Shown here in pieces: positions 35,008-42,824 of a DNA stretch of 64,000 nt (the stretch's first letter is position 1; every line of letters begins with the position of its first letter). A program made the position numbers and the translations under genes. Below the pieces are notes generated by a model. That model was not told the DNA's origin. It saw nothing but the letters and a program-made list of their open reading frames with translations, and searched no databases. This stretch comes from Pontibacter sp. G13 (GTDB lineage Bacteria > Bacteroidota > Bacteroidia > J057): contig NZ_CP134696.1 in the NCBI RefSeq assembly GCF_031851795.1, positions 2,093,001 through 2,157,000 of the forward strand, written 5' to 3'.

Positions 35008-35925
35008 TCATCGCGTTGATTCTGTATGGTGCGCTGCCTCAATTGTTTGAATCGTTTGAAGGAGAAGCCGATTGAATACTTCCGGTTTTTCGATCATCGG
35101 ATAATGTCCCGTAGCTGGAATATCAATGACCTCATACGCTACCCCTGTGGCATCGAGCCCATCTGTGAGCGTCGGTGAAGCATCGCTGTTGATGAGATAG
35201 AGGGGCTGTTTCAGCTGGGCGAGTTGCTGGGCTTCCTTGGAGGCATATTCAAATAGCGCTTCCAAACTCGAGGTAGCGATCACGGAATCGCTTTGCCTAA
35301 AATCGTTCATGACATGGGCTTTTATGAGGCTATCCGTGCTTGGGTGAAACAGCGCCCCTTCCGCATAAGCCGGAGCAACTTCGGAGAAGTTTTGCTTCAG
35401 CAGGCCTACAAAGCCGTCCAGCTCCGCCTTCATTTCATCGCTGTATTCAACCCCGACATCCTTGAAATTATCCACCCCGATCAAGGCAATTACCTTGTCC
35501 TGATGAAGGGCTGATTCCAATATGACATCCCCACCCATCGAATGGCCAATCAAGATCACATCAGTCAAATTCAATTGGTCAATCACGGCATTCACGTCTG
35601 CCCCATATGCTTCCATGGACCAGTTTTCCCTATGGGTTCCCGAAGCGCCAAAGCCCGGCAGATCCATTGTCACGATCCGATAATCGGAACTCAATGCCTC
35701 GACCTGATGGGACCAATACGTCTGATTGATACACCAACCATGCACGAACAGCAGCGTCAGATCGCCTTCACCATGATCCTGAAAATCGATCAACACCCCA
35801 TCGTTTTGAACGGTGAGCGGAGCATCAATTTCAGGGCTTGATCCTTGTGATTGTGGGTCGGTATTCCCGCAAGACACCAAGAGCGCCGCTGCAATGGCAA
35901 GTACGAGCTTCGAAATGGACTGCAT
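35008..35925 (-). CDS. Alpha/beta hydrolase lipoprotein
   Basis: 305 residues from the ATG at 35925, selected because it gives a lipoprotein signal ending in LVSC (Cys19). Hydrolase motifs are clear: LLFVHGWCINQTYW (oxyanion loop HGW), the nucleophile elbow GHSMGG (Ser ~127), a late acid region around LYLINSDASPT and the final His in ATGHYPMIEKP. The fold is that of proline iminopeptidase/haloalkane dehalogenase-like esterases. Location is the periplasmic face of a membrane. The substrate cannot be deduced. Confidence 0.88.
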   Translation of the reverse strand: MQSISKLVLAIAAALLVSCGNTDPQSQGSSPEIDAPLTVQNDGVLIDFQDHGEGDLTLLFVHGWCINQTYWSHQVEALSSDYRIVTMDLPGFGASGTHRENWSMEAYGADVNAVIDQLNLTDVILIGHSMGGDVILESALHQDKVIALIGVDNFKDVGVEYSDEMKAELDGFVGLLKQNFSEVAPAYAEGALFHPSTDSLIKAHVMNDFRQSDSVIATSSLEALFEYASKEAQQLAQLKQPLYLINSDASPTLTDGLDATGVAYEVIDIPATGHYPMIEKPEVFNRLLLQTIQTIEAAHHTESTR

Positions 35926-36096
35926 ATCGTTCAGTTTAGAGAGGAGACTGAAAAAAATGCTGGCAGGGTTGCATGGGAGAGGGGGAGAGGGAGTTTTTGG
36001 GGGCATTGCCTCTCAGAAGCTCGTTTCAGGCTGCTGACGCAGGGAGTCTAACACTCCCGCCATTTTCAAGCCCAACGTTCAAGGAGCGGTTGACAC

Positions 36097-36114
36097 ACTT
36101 TTCTGAACATTCCC
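36097..36114 (-). repeat. Trailing motif copy 2
   Basis: On the minus strand GGGAATGTTCAGAAAAGT followed by GTGTCAACCGCT. The GTGTCAACCGCT part also occurs just after attC-like hairpin 3. It lies beyond the last gene of island B. The plus-strand flank GTTCAAGGAGCGGTTGACAC resembles the flank at 40521-40540. Confidence 0.5.
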
Positions 36115-36158
36115 TCATTCAGTGGCTATGATTTCATGCATCTTGTTGTGGGTTGTCT

Positions 36159-36587
36159 CTATTTGTTCAGCCAGTATTCTTGAAGTTTCCTTTTCACGTT
36201 GTCAAATTCTATTTGCTTCATCCAATCTCGTTCAATAAGGTGAACTCCATACTTGCTTTCTATTTCAATCACATTGTCATAAGTGTCAATCTCTCCAATA
36301 TCTCTAATGTCATTAAAATTCAGTCTTATTCTATCTTTCCAACGTCCAGGTATTTCAATGAAATCATTCCCCAGTATCAGGTTTCCGACATTAAATTTTC
36401 TAAAGAATATTGTCAAGAAGCCAATACCCATAACCAAGCCCGTTAAGCAGAAAATTCCAACAACTATTGAAAACCAAACCTCATCTCCTTTAATCATAGC
36501 AAGTCCAAAAATGGCAGCCATTACAAGTCCCCCAAGTCCAACGAAGAAGTATTTGATTGGAGGTCGATATTTGTATTCTTTAGTCAT
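36159..36587 (-). CDS. Small membrane protein of unknown function (second cassette gene of island B)
   Basis: 142 residues. Two hydrophobic segments close together (YFFVGLGGLVMAAIFGLAMI and VWFSIVVGIFCLTGLVMGIGF, ~residues 12-60) are followed by a soluble ~85-residue domain (FRKFNVGNLILGNDFIEIPGRWKDRIRLNFNDIRDIGEIDTYD) with the look of a PH-like domain after a two-helix membrane anchor. No exact family recognised. AT-rich; separated from the preceding lipoprotein gene by the attC-like hairpin at 36603-36650. Confidence 0.7.
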   Translation of the reverse strand: MTKEYKYRPPIKYFFVGLGGLVMAAIFGLAMIKGDEVWFSIVVGIFCLTGLVMGIGFLTIFFRKFNVGNLILGNDFIEIPGRWKDRIRLNFNDIRDIGEIDTYDNVIEIESKYGVHLIERDWMKQIEFDNVKRKLQEYWLNK

Positions 36588-36602
36588 TGATTCTAGTTAC
36601 CC

Positions 36603-36650
36603 GCAACGGTTAATGTAAGATGCGTTTTAATGCATTTTACATAGTGTTGT
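36603..36650 (-). repeat. attC-like hairpin 4 (island B)
   Basis: Outer boxes GCAAC (36603-36607) / GTTGT (36646-36650), unequal bulges of 5 and 3 nt, and an 11 bp inner stem ATGTAAGATGC (36613-36623) / GCATTTTACAT (36632-36642) with one wobble. The outer boxes equal those of hairpin 1 in island A, and a sequence-related hairpin occurs at 40131-40190. Confidence 0.6.
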
Positions 36651-36657
36651 ACTACGT

Positions 36658-37365
36658 TTATTCTATCTCTATAAACTCAGTTCCTGTCCAAATTTCATGG
36701 TTCACATCACAATATGCACAGACTTCAATCAAGCTTTTAGTTGTATCAATTGCTCCAACATTCCTGATTATCATCTTACTATCCTTTTGGAATTCTGAAC
36801 CAAGTACAGTTCCATATCCGCCAAATATTGCACCTGTTTTTCTGTCAACCACAACTCCACTTTGACAAGGCGAACCACAACCCCAAGTAACCAAAGTGTA
36901 TTGTCCTGCGAAGTTTATTCCTTTTGCACATTCATTCTTAATTCGAGTTATAAATCGTTTTGCATCTGGGTCTGTCGAAAAATCAGGGTCAGCTAATTTC
37001 CCTTCATAAACGGCAACTTGATAATCTTTAAATGATGTTTTAGGATTATATTTTCTATAAATCTCTACATCACTGTAGTCAATATTTTCTCCAATTATTA
37101 CTTCATTTCGATAACCAATTAGAATTTCATATGTCGGAAAGTTGTCAATTTCGTCACCCTCTACAACTATCACTTTGCCTATTTTTTTACCAAGTATCAA
37201 ATAATCAGTTGTATTTAAAAGAGTATCGAGTTTGTCAAAAGTCTCTGAATCTTCAGTTAATGTTGGAGATTCGATGATCTCAACTTCTTCAATGTTCTGT
37301 TTCTCTGTCTTTGATTGACAGGATAGAATCAAAACACAAATTAAATATGTTAGTATTCGTTTCAT
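36658..37365 (-). CDS. Lipoprotein of unknown function (first cassette gene of island B)
   Basis: 235 residues from the ATG at 37365; an upstream in-frame ATG lies 15 nt earlier but would shorten the spacing to the leader. The lipobox is ILSC (Cys16). The C-terminal domain (residues ~130-235) is well formed and contains GINFAGQYTLVTWGCGSPCQSGVVVDRKTGAIF, a recurrent motif with a CGSPC pair found in uncharacterised proteins, and a final CAYCD pair. AT-rich. The start codon is 13 nt from the TAGTTG end of leader repeat B, the same arrangement as in island A. Confidence 0.7.
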   Translation of the reverse strand: MKRILTYLICVLILSCQSKTEKQNIEEVEIIESPTLTEDSETFDKLDTLLNTTDYLILGKKIGKVIVVEGDEIDNFPTYEILIGYRNEVIIGENIDYSDVEIYRKYNPKTSFKDYQVAVYEGKLADPDFSTDPDAKRFITRIKNECAKGINFAGQYTLVTWGCGSPCQSGVVVDRKTGAIFGGYGTVLGSEFQKDSKMIIRNVGAIDTTKSLIEVCAYCDVNHEIWTGTEFIEIE

Positions 37366-37377
37366 TTTAATGCAGTA

Positions 37378-37645
37378 CAACTAAATACTAAACCCAATAT
37401 ACCACTTTACTCCACAAAATATTCCCAGAATCAGATATATATAGCTTTCCAAGAACGGCGGACATGATCAGATTTGTTGTATCTAACTGATTGCCAAAAA
37501 TTTCGCCTTACATCTCCCTGCCACTCCATCCCTGAATGTGTCCGCAAATGGCCCGTCTATCTGCCGCTAAGCGTTTACTTACGTACATAAACGTTTAACG
37601 AAATTTCGATGATTGAAACATGCTGGAAGAGTGTGGCTGGTCTGT
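37378..37645 (-). repeat. Leader repeat copy B
   Basis: Minus-oriented copy. Reading on the minus strand: GAAATTTCG, the palindrome (37568-37597), GCGGCAGATAGACGGG, TATATATCTGATTC, GTGGTATATTGGG and the TAGTTG junction (37378-37383). The first gene of island B begins 13 nt later. It is more similar to copy C (including the flank GTGTGGCTGGTCTGT near 37630-37650) than to A1/A2. Confidence 0.85.
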
Positions 37646-37762
37646 CATTAATTCTCACCAAAAGTACACCACCCTGAACTAATCGAAAAAGGCTTTGATT
37701 TCATGGTAGAAAGCAAAGCCGGATATATTGGGTGAATATGTAGCATACAGACCAAAGACTTT

Positions 37763-38302
37763 TCAATCAAATGATACATCCGTGAATTCCCCATCGATGA
37801 CCTGATAGGTCTGATTGGGCTGATCATCATCAACCCCTTCAAAACTGAAAATACCAGAAACGAGTTTCTCGGTATAGTCCAACTTGGTAATGGTGATGGT
37901 CGCCACATCTGAGTTGAGAGAGGTCGCGCTGATATCGGATGGGCTGTTGTCTATGTAGTAGAGCCCAGAGCCTCGTTTGGCAAGGCTGGTTGCCGTATAG
38001 GTGTCCCCTTCCATGATGCCTGTCGTATCGGCAGAAATCATCACCAGCGAAATCCCTTCCACCTGGCCATTGGGATTGGTTCTGGCTCCACCTACGGTCA
38101 AGGTTTGCATCCAATTGCTGTTTTCGGTGTAATTTCCCGTTACCGTAATACCACTAATGGCAACCTCGACTCCATCCACAGTAGCACGGATGGAATTCGT
38201 ACTGGGGGTTGGGTCAAAATCAATTTCATTGTTTTGACAAGCCACAAACAGCATGATCATCAAGCCCCAAGAGAAAAAGTGATATGGTTTCATCTTATTC
38301 AT
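37763..38302 (-). CDS. Lipoprotein of unknown function (DUF6252-like)
   Basis: 179 residues with lipobox FVAC (Cys22). The mature part is a beta-rich domain with Thr/Ser/Gly-rich strands and the C-terminal pattern TITKLDYTEKLVSGIFSFEG..DQPNQTYQVIDGEFTDV, which resembles the DUF6252-type family of Bacteroidota lipoproteins ('isGtFsf.a....v.i.dG.F..v'). The function is unknown. Core-like base composition places it outside the neighbouring islands, in the gap between islands B and C. Confidence 0.75.
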   Translation of the reverse strand: MNKMKPYHFFSWGLMIMLFVACQNNEIDFDPTPSTNSIRATVDGVEVAISGITVTGNYTENSNWMQTLTVGGARTNPNGQVEGISLVMISADTTGIMEGDTYTATSLAKRGSGLYYIDNSPSDISATSLNSDVATITITKLDYTEKLVSGIFSFEGVDDDQPNQTYQVIDGEFTDVSFD

Positions 38303-38537
38303 CTCTAGTGTAAGGATTAATCTACCGGAAGATACTCAATACTTTTCTGTGAATGTTCTGAATAACAGGAACTTTACCCAGATGGATACAAAGGACTGAT
38401 CTTGGCCGAAGCCACCGAGTCAAAGATCACAATACAGTTTCACTCCCGACTGAAGCAATTCCCTGAGTTCTGCTGCCACAAAATAGTGATTCATGTATGC
38501 CTGTACCTTTTCAAGATAAATAGCCTAAGCTGCCTGA

Positions 38538-39050
38538 TCATGTCACTTGGTCTTGGTCGCAGGTCTTTTTCATTCTATTGATACTCCAGACCAACCCCGC
38601 AACCAACGCTTCCTTTGGCAAGAGCCAATCTCGGTCTAACTTAAAGCCTTCCTGATTCTCATTCACGCGCAAGGCCGTTGATGCTCGGGTAATTTCCCAA
38701 CCGCTGATTTGATCTGTCCAGGCGTATTCAACTTTAACGAGCCCTTTTGGCTTGGTCGATACAAATAATCCCCCCACATATTGGTCGGAAAGATCAAAAG
38801 GAATAAAATCCGTGTCATGCTCCAAGCCTTGGATTTTATCAAGAAAGTAGTTCAAATAGGCGAGTGTGACCGCTGATTTTGTTTCGAAATCTTCGGAAAG
38901 AAAAGCTCCGAGGAAATGGGTGTCAGCCACTTGTACAAATGACGGAATGGCATCCACTTTCAAGAAAATGTCATGATGAGAATCTCCAATCTCATCCAAT
39001 AGTATTCGGATCATGTAGCTGATAAATAGTTGTGCAATTGTTGATGGCAA
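38538..39050 (-). CDS. Protein of unknown function
   Basis: 170 residues as drawn; a second start 36 nt in (MIRILLDEIG) is as likely. Soluble and acidic, with amphipathic segments (FIPFDLSDQYVGGLFVSTKPKGLVKVEYAWTDQISGWEI) that look like a compact alpha/beta domain. No family recognised. Stands alone between islands B and C, with 235 bp of featureless sequence on its left. Confidence 0.55.
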   Translation of the reverse strand: MPSTIAQLFISYMIRILLDEIGDSHHDIFLKVDAIPSFVQVADTHFLGAFLSEDFETKSAVTLAYLNYFLDKIQGLEHDTDFIPFDLSDQYVGGLFVSTKPKGLVKVEYAWTDQISGWEITRASTALRVNENQEGFKLDRDWLLPKEALVAGLVWSINRMKKTCDQDQVT

Positions 39051-39120
39051 GCTTCCCCCTGCTAATGCCTGTCCATCCTATGGAGCAGCTATTGATAATG
39101 AGTCCGAGGATACAATCTAT

Positions 39121-39161
39121 CCAAATCATTCTCAAGCCAACACATCTTCCAAGCGCTGCAT
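39121..39161 (+). repeat. Left direct repeat of island C
   Basis: 41 bp sharing 37 positions with 42665-42705 (core CATTCTCAAGCCAAC and AGCGCTGCAT). The two copies have the same orientation and enclose the ~3.5 kb of island C. Confidence 0.65.
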
Positions 39162-39293
39162 GTATGCGAATTCGGGGAGGGAGACGAGGAAAAATCAACC
39201 TTTCGGAACAACTGCATCCTACAGGAATTGGAGCATTCGTTTATTCCTGCAAAATGCGTTGGCAGGCATTTTCACGGGTTGTAGCTAGGTATC

Positions 39294-40121
39294 TTATGCT
39301 ATTTCAAATCCTAATTCCTTGCAAGCGTTTGTGAAATCTGATCGAAAACGGTCAGTGTCAAAATCGCCTAAGGTCTTTTTCCTGCTGAATAGAATTTCGG
39401 TAGAATTAAACAGCAATAGTAGAATATATGCAATCATCGAATCGTCTGTAGTTGATTGTAGTTTTTCGAAATCGGGTTTAACACTATAATGCCCAACATT
39501 GTATTTAAATTCCTTTCCAGGAAGACCGAATCCTGAAAGCGTGACTCTCTTTTGAAATCTAAAAGACCAAGGTTTATCCCTTTCGATCAATTCTATATCA
39601 ATCCATAGATGCTCCATATTTCCGTTATAATCATTGCTCAATTTTTTTGATAGGAAATCCAACGGCTCCCTTATCATATCAGCAACTCTTTGGGTGGATC
39701 TATCCATCTTATTGGCATGAAACGCGACATTCAAGATAGAGCCTGCTTGCCTTTTTCGATTTTTAGGATGGTCAATAACCACCCCTTTTTTAAAAACACC
39801 GATATGACTAATGAATATGAGCTTCTTCAGTTCTTGGTCCATCAATCCGATTTGCTTCTTGCCAATGAATCTTTCTATTCCACCTAGCAAATTTGATTTT
39901 GAGCATAATGAACTGTTCCCAGACCCAATGATTAGATATACCTTGTCTTCCATGTAGAAGTCTTGAATGTGTTTGTCGAGCAGGTCCTTGTTGAAATCTT
40001 CTTGAGTCCCACAGTGAACATAGTGCGCATCGTCCGCTTTCACCAATTCACCTTTATCATCAAACCAATTGGCCAAATCATACCGGCTGTAGAATTTTCT
40101 GTGTAGTTGCTTAGAATCCAT
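39294..40121 (-). CDS. Protein of unknown function in island C
   Basis: 275 residues, soluble, moderately basic, with no signal peptide. Notable segments are DKVYLIIGSGNSSLCSKSNLLGG (a possible strand-loop with glycine/serine), LKKLIFISHIGVFKKGVVIDHPKNRKRQAG, and an all-beta part around WSFRFQKRVTLSGFGLPGKEFKYNVGHY. None matches a family I recognise. AT-rich like the rest of the island and in the same orientation as the P-loop ATPase. A defence or regulatory partner role is possible but unsupported by motifs. Confidence 0.65.
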   Translation of the reverse strand: MDSKQLHRKFYSRYDLANWFDDKGELVKADDAHYVHCGTQEDFNKDLLDKHIQDFYMEDKVYLIIGSGNSSLCSKSNLLGGIERFIGKKQIGLMDQELKKLIFISHIGVFKKGVVIDHPKNRKRQAGSILNVAFHANKMDRSTQRVADMIREPLDFLSKKLSNDYNGNMEHLWIDIELIERDKPWSFRFQKRVTLSGFGLPGKEFKYNVGHYSVKPDFEKLQSTTDDSMIAYILLLLFNSTEILFSRKKTLGDFDTDRFRSDFTNACKELGFEIA

Positions 40122-40130
40122 TTTGATTGA

Positions 40131-40190
40131 TTAGATACGGTTTGTGTCAAATGCGTTTTGAAGCATTTTCTCATGGTGTTCCTAGTAAAT
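40131..40190 (-). repeat. Weak attC-like hairpin (island C)
   Basis: AAATGC / GCATTT stem with loop GTTTTGAA, closely resembling the inner part of the island B hairpin (AAATGC-type stem, loop GTTTTAA). Outer boxes are poorly defined. It lies between two small genes, as expected of a cassette end. Confidence 0.35.
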
Positions 40191-40451
40191 TTAACTAATG
40201 GCGTGTTTAAATTGCAAATTTTCAAAATTTCTGTTTTTCAAATTTTCCACCCTTACACCAATACTTATTCCTCCAAATTCAGCGAATTCATCTTCTAATT
40301 GAATAGCATCAAGGCCCTTGAGGTCTATTTGCACCAATAAGGAGAAATCTGCTTCCGTACCTTCAGCTTGCTTATAAAATTCAGCGGTGTCTTTTGGGGT
40401 CATTAAGTTCATTTCATTTTCAAAAAAGTACCATCCAGGATAGGTATTCAT
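40191..40451 (-). CDS. Short protein of unknown function in island C
   Basis: 86 residues from the ATG at 40451; the longer frame runs through the trailing motif and is rejected. Acidic, soluble (YPGWYFFENEMNLMTPKDTAEFYKQAEGTEADF). No family recognised. It might be a cassette gene or the 3' remnant of a larger one; the intact start and preceding spacer favour a small complete gene. Confidence 0.5.
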   Translation of the reverse strand: MNTYPGWYFFENEMNLMTPKDTAEFYKQAEGTEADFSLLVQIDLKGLDAIQLEDEFAEFGGISIGVRVENLKNRNFENLQFKHAIS

Positions 40452-40540
40452 GGCGTCACCTTTCGGTGGTTGCGGCTTAGGGGAATAGGACAGGGGGGAG
40501 ATTAGGGCTTTGAGCCCACAGTTCAAGGCGTGGCTGATAC

Positions 40541-40558
40541 ACTTTTCTGAAAATTCCC
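40541..40558 (-). repeat. Trailing motif copy 3
   Basis: Minus strand GGGAATTTTCAGAAAAGT followed by GTATCAGCCACGCC. One base differs from copy 1. Confidence 0.45.
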
Positions 40559-40587
40559 GCAACTTTATGTGTGGGGGAGGGAGGTTC

Positions 40588-40605
40588 ACTTTTCTGAACA
40601 CTCCC
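40588..40605 (-). repeat. Trailing motif copy 4
   Basis: Minus strand GGGAGTGTTCAGAAAAGT, beginning a few bases after the stop of the ATPase gene; direct repeat of copy 3 at a distance of 47 bp. Confidence 0.45.
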
Positions 40606-40609
40606 CATA

Positions 40610-42217
40610 TTATATCTGTTTTTTTTTAATTTTTCTTCTTCTAAATCTTTTCCCAACATTGAAAGCTTTTGCCAAGCCATAGTGGATAGAATATTCCACT
40701 CCAAGTTTGACTTTTGGGTTCAGGTTAGAATAAGTTCTTTCTCTGAAGCACCAATGAATATGTGGTTCTAAATCTTCAGTATGCTCCACATAACAAATAA
40801 TATTCAATTCAAATAGAAATTGAAGGAAAGCATCACTTGTCTCAAAAAAAACTGGTGCATCTATTCCATTATTTTCAATATAGTCTGCAAACTTATCATA
40901 AGCATCCATATAGTATTCATATTCAAACCTTACCTTTCCCTCAAGGAACTCGAAAAATTTGAGAAAAAGCTCATAATCTTGCTCAGTATGATAAAAAGCT
41001 AAGTAGTCCTTTACTTCGCCAAGTAGATAATCCGAATAACTCCTGAAAAATGTAGGGTTGTCAAAATCTGATTCATTAAATACTGGGTACTTTCTGCCTA
41101 CCTCATTCTTAAAGTTATCTTGAAGTATGCTTAGCATTGAGACAATATCCCTGGGCTTGAACATTGAGAATCTAAGAAAAGATATAAAAGAGTCTTCTTT
41201 CTTTTTGTATACAAACGGCTGATAGGGAAAATAATAATCCCAGGCTTCACCTAATCCTATTTTCTTATTTTGTTGCGAGCTAAGGATGTTGTCAATTAGT
41301 TTAAATATCCTTGAATTTCTATAAACAGGGTACGTAGTACGCCAATCTAACAATACGCTATTATCCTTAATCTTATTATTTAAATTCTGAAGACCAATTT
41401 TCGCAAAAATGTCAGGTCTAATTAGTAAGACAATTTTTATTCTTCCTTTAGACCCTTTAATATTTGCAAAAAAGCCAGTATTTAAATTCCAAACTGCATT
41501 GGTTAATCCCTTAATACACTCTAAATATTCTTCATAATCTACGTTCCTTGGTCTTATATCAATGCCATCAATAAAAATGATGTGGTCTTTCTCAAGGTTT
41601 AATGATTGAATACCTTCTTCGAATTTTTTTTGTATGTATAATAAGTTTATTTGGAATCTTGATTCTGAGAATGATATAGAGTTTGAATCTTCATCACTTA
41701 GCTTAAAATACTCATTTAGTATTTCAGCTGCTCTTTTAGAGTCTTCAACAAAATTAATGGCATAAATAATCTCTGGGCTAAATGCTTTACTGTAGAACTC
41801 TTCAATAGCTTGTTTCAGGGGCTTGAACTTTGAAAATCTAGAAAACAGAACATTATCTCTCTCTTTTTCTGCTAGTTGTTTTGAGACAAGCAGGTATAAT
41901 ATTACCTTCCAAATATCCGCATATTCAGAAAGAGTTAACTGATTTTTCTTTTTTAAAGAAACGAATTTTAAGTATTCAGTCTCTCTAATGAATTTTGTTT
42001 CTCCGGCAGTGTTCTTATAATCATTATTTGATAGAAATATGGAAAGAGCTGTTTTCCCTGTTCCTTTATCACCAATTAGGAAATATTTTGTTCTATCTAA
42101 TAGACTATCTAAATCCTCCGTTCTAGTAAATAGTCTATTAAATAGTACTCGATTCTCTCTTTTCCGGAAATTTTCTGCATCATTGAACCCCAAGTCAAGT
42201 TCTTCAATTTTTTTCAT
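40610..42217 (-). CDS. P-loop ATPase, FunZ / Sll1717-like family
   Basis: 535 residues from the ATG at 42217, the start 20 nt after the TAGTTG junction of leader repeat C; the frame is open slightly further into the repeat. The N-terminal region (1-45) has the family-like phrase AENFRKRENRVLFNRLFTR. Walker A is GDKGTGKT (49-56), Walker B IIFIDGID near residue 220, and the later sensor-like arginines in LLIRPDIF. The C-terminal half is helical with a long charged segment and the Lys/Arg-rich tail GKRFRRRKIKKKQI. This architecture matches the uncharacterised 'P-loop ATPase, Sll1717/FunZ' family, STAND-like ATPases often found in defence islands. AT-rich; clearly horizontally acquired. Confidence 0.8.
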   Translation of the reverse strand: MKKIEELDLGFNDAENFRKRENRVLFNRLFTRTEDLDSLLDRTKYFLIGDKGTGKTALSIFLSNNDYKNTAGETKFIRETEYLKFVSLKKKNQLTLSEYADIWKVILYLLVSKQLAEKERDNVLFSRFSKFKPLKQAIEEFYSKAFSPEIIYAINFVEDSKRAAEILNEYFKLSDEDSNSISFSESRFQINLLYIQKKFEEGIQSLNLEKDHIIFIDGIDIRPRNVDYEEYLECIKGLTNAVWNLNTGFFANIKGSKGRIKIVLLIRPDIFAKIGLQNLNNKIKDNSVLLDWRTTYPVYRNSRIFKLIDNILSSQQNKKIGLGEAWDYYFPYQPFVYKKKEDSFISFLRFSMFKPRDIVSMLSILQDNFKNEVGRKYPVFNESDFDNPTFFRSYSDYLLGEVKDYLAFYHTEQDYELFLKFFEFLEGKVRFEYEYYMDAYDKFADYIENNGIDAPVFFETSDAFLQFLFELNIICYVEHTEDLEPHIHWCFRERTYSNLNPKVKLGVEYSIHYGLAKAFNVGKRFRRRKIKKKQI

Positions 42218-42236
42218 TTGATTTTTTTGTTGTCTA

Positions 42237-42500
42237 CAACTAGATCCTAACCCCAATATACAACTTTACTCCACAAAATAATCCCAACATCAGATATATA
42301 TAGTTTTCCTAGAACAACGGACATGACCAAACTTACCGTATATAACTGATTTTCAGGGACCTTATCCCTACCGCCCCATCTCTCAATGTGTCCGCAAATG
42401 CCCCGTCTATTTGCCGCTAAGCGTTTACTTACGTAAATAAACGTTTATCGAAATTTCGAGGCTTGAAACATGCTGAAAAGGTGCGGCTGGTCTGTGTGGG
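42237..42500 (-). repeat. Leader repeat copy C
   Basis: Minus-oriented and closest to copy B. It contains GAAATTTCG, the palindrome (42418-42447), CGGCAAATAGACGGGG, TATATATCTGATG, TATATTGGGGTTAG and the TAGTTG junction (42237-42242). The ATPase start codon is 20 nt downstream of the junction. Confidence 0.85.
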
Positions 42501-42770
42501 GTGAAGTGCCTGGAGTGGCCGACGTCAGGAGGAGTCCGGGATCTGCGGGTGGCGATCTCTCGCCCGCAGATCTCGGACCGAGCGACCAGCGAGCACGGAA
42601 GGGACTGACCCAGCGACCGAGATGGCCAAGCGCCTCTCCTCCTTCCAAGCACGCTGGGGCACCCCCAAATCATTCTCAAGCCAACCAACCTTCCGAGCGC
42701 TGCATTTGTCAGCACATTCTCTCAATCTCCTAGTGGAAGCCGCTGGCACTCGTGAGCCCCGATTGTCCCC
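42501..42770. other. GC-rich, non-coding segment between island C and the giant gene
   Basis: 270 bp with a GC-rich core (GGCGATCTCTCGCC region) and a 10 bp perfect hairpin GATCTGCGGG (42540-42549) / CCCGCAGATC (42563-42572). Small reading frames exist on both strands but show no family features. Contains the right direct repeat of island C. Confidence 0.5.
42665..42705 (+). repeat. Right direct repeat of island C
   Basis: 41 bp matching 39121-39161 at 37 positions in the same orientation; see that entry. Confidence 0.65.
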
Positions 42771-42800
42771 AAACAAAACGGCCCCCCAACCGGGAGGCCG
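42771..42800 (-). terminator. Terminator of the giant PKD gene
   Basis: Stem CGGCC.CCC / GGG.GGCCG close after the stop at 42825 in the minus direction, followed by TTTTGTTTG. Confidence 0.75.
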
Positions 42801-42824
42801 CCGCACACACGATCATTTCAAACA

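Noticed and set aside
39032-39334. 100-codon plus-strand frame covering the left direct repeat
   Set aside because: It runs across the repeat and overlaps the start of the minus-strand gene ending region; its similarity to frames at 42.5 kb is due to the 41 bp direct repeat.
14422-42500. CRISPR array as an explanation for the repeats
   Set aside because: The repeats are ~250 bp, kilobases apart and not separated by regular short spacers; no cas genes are present.
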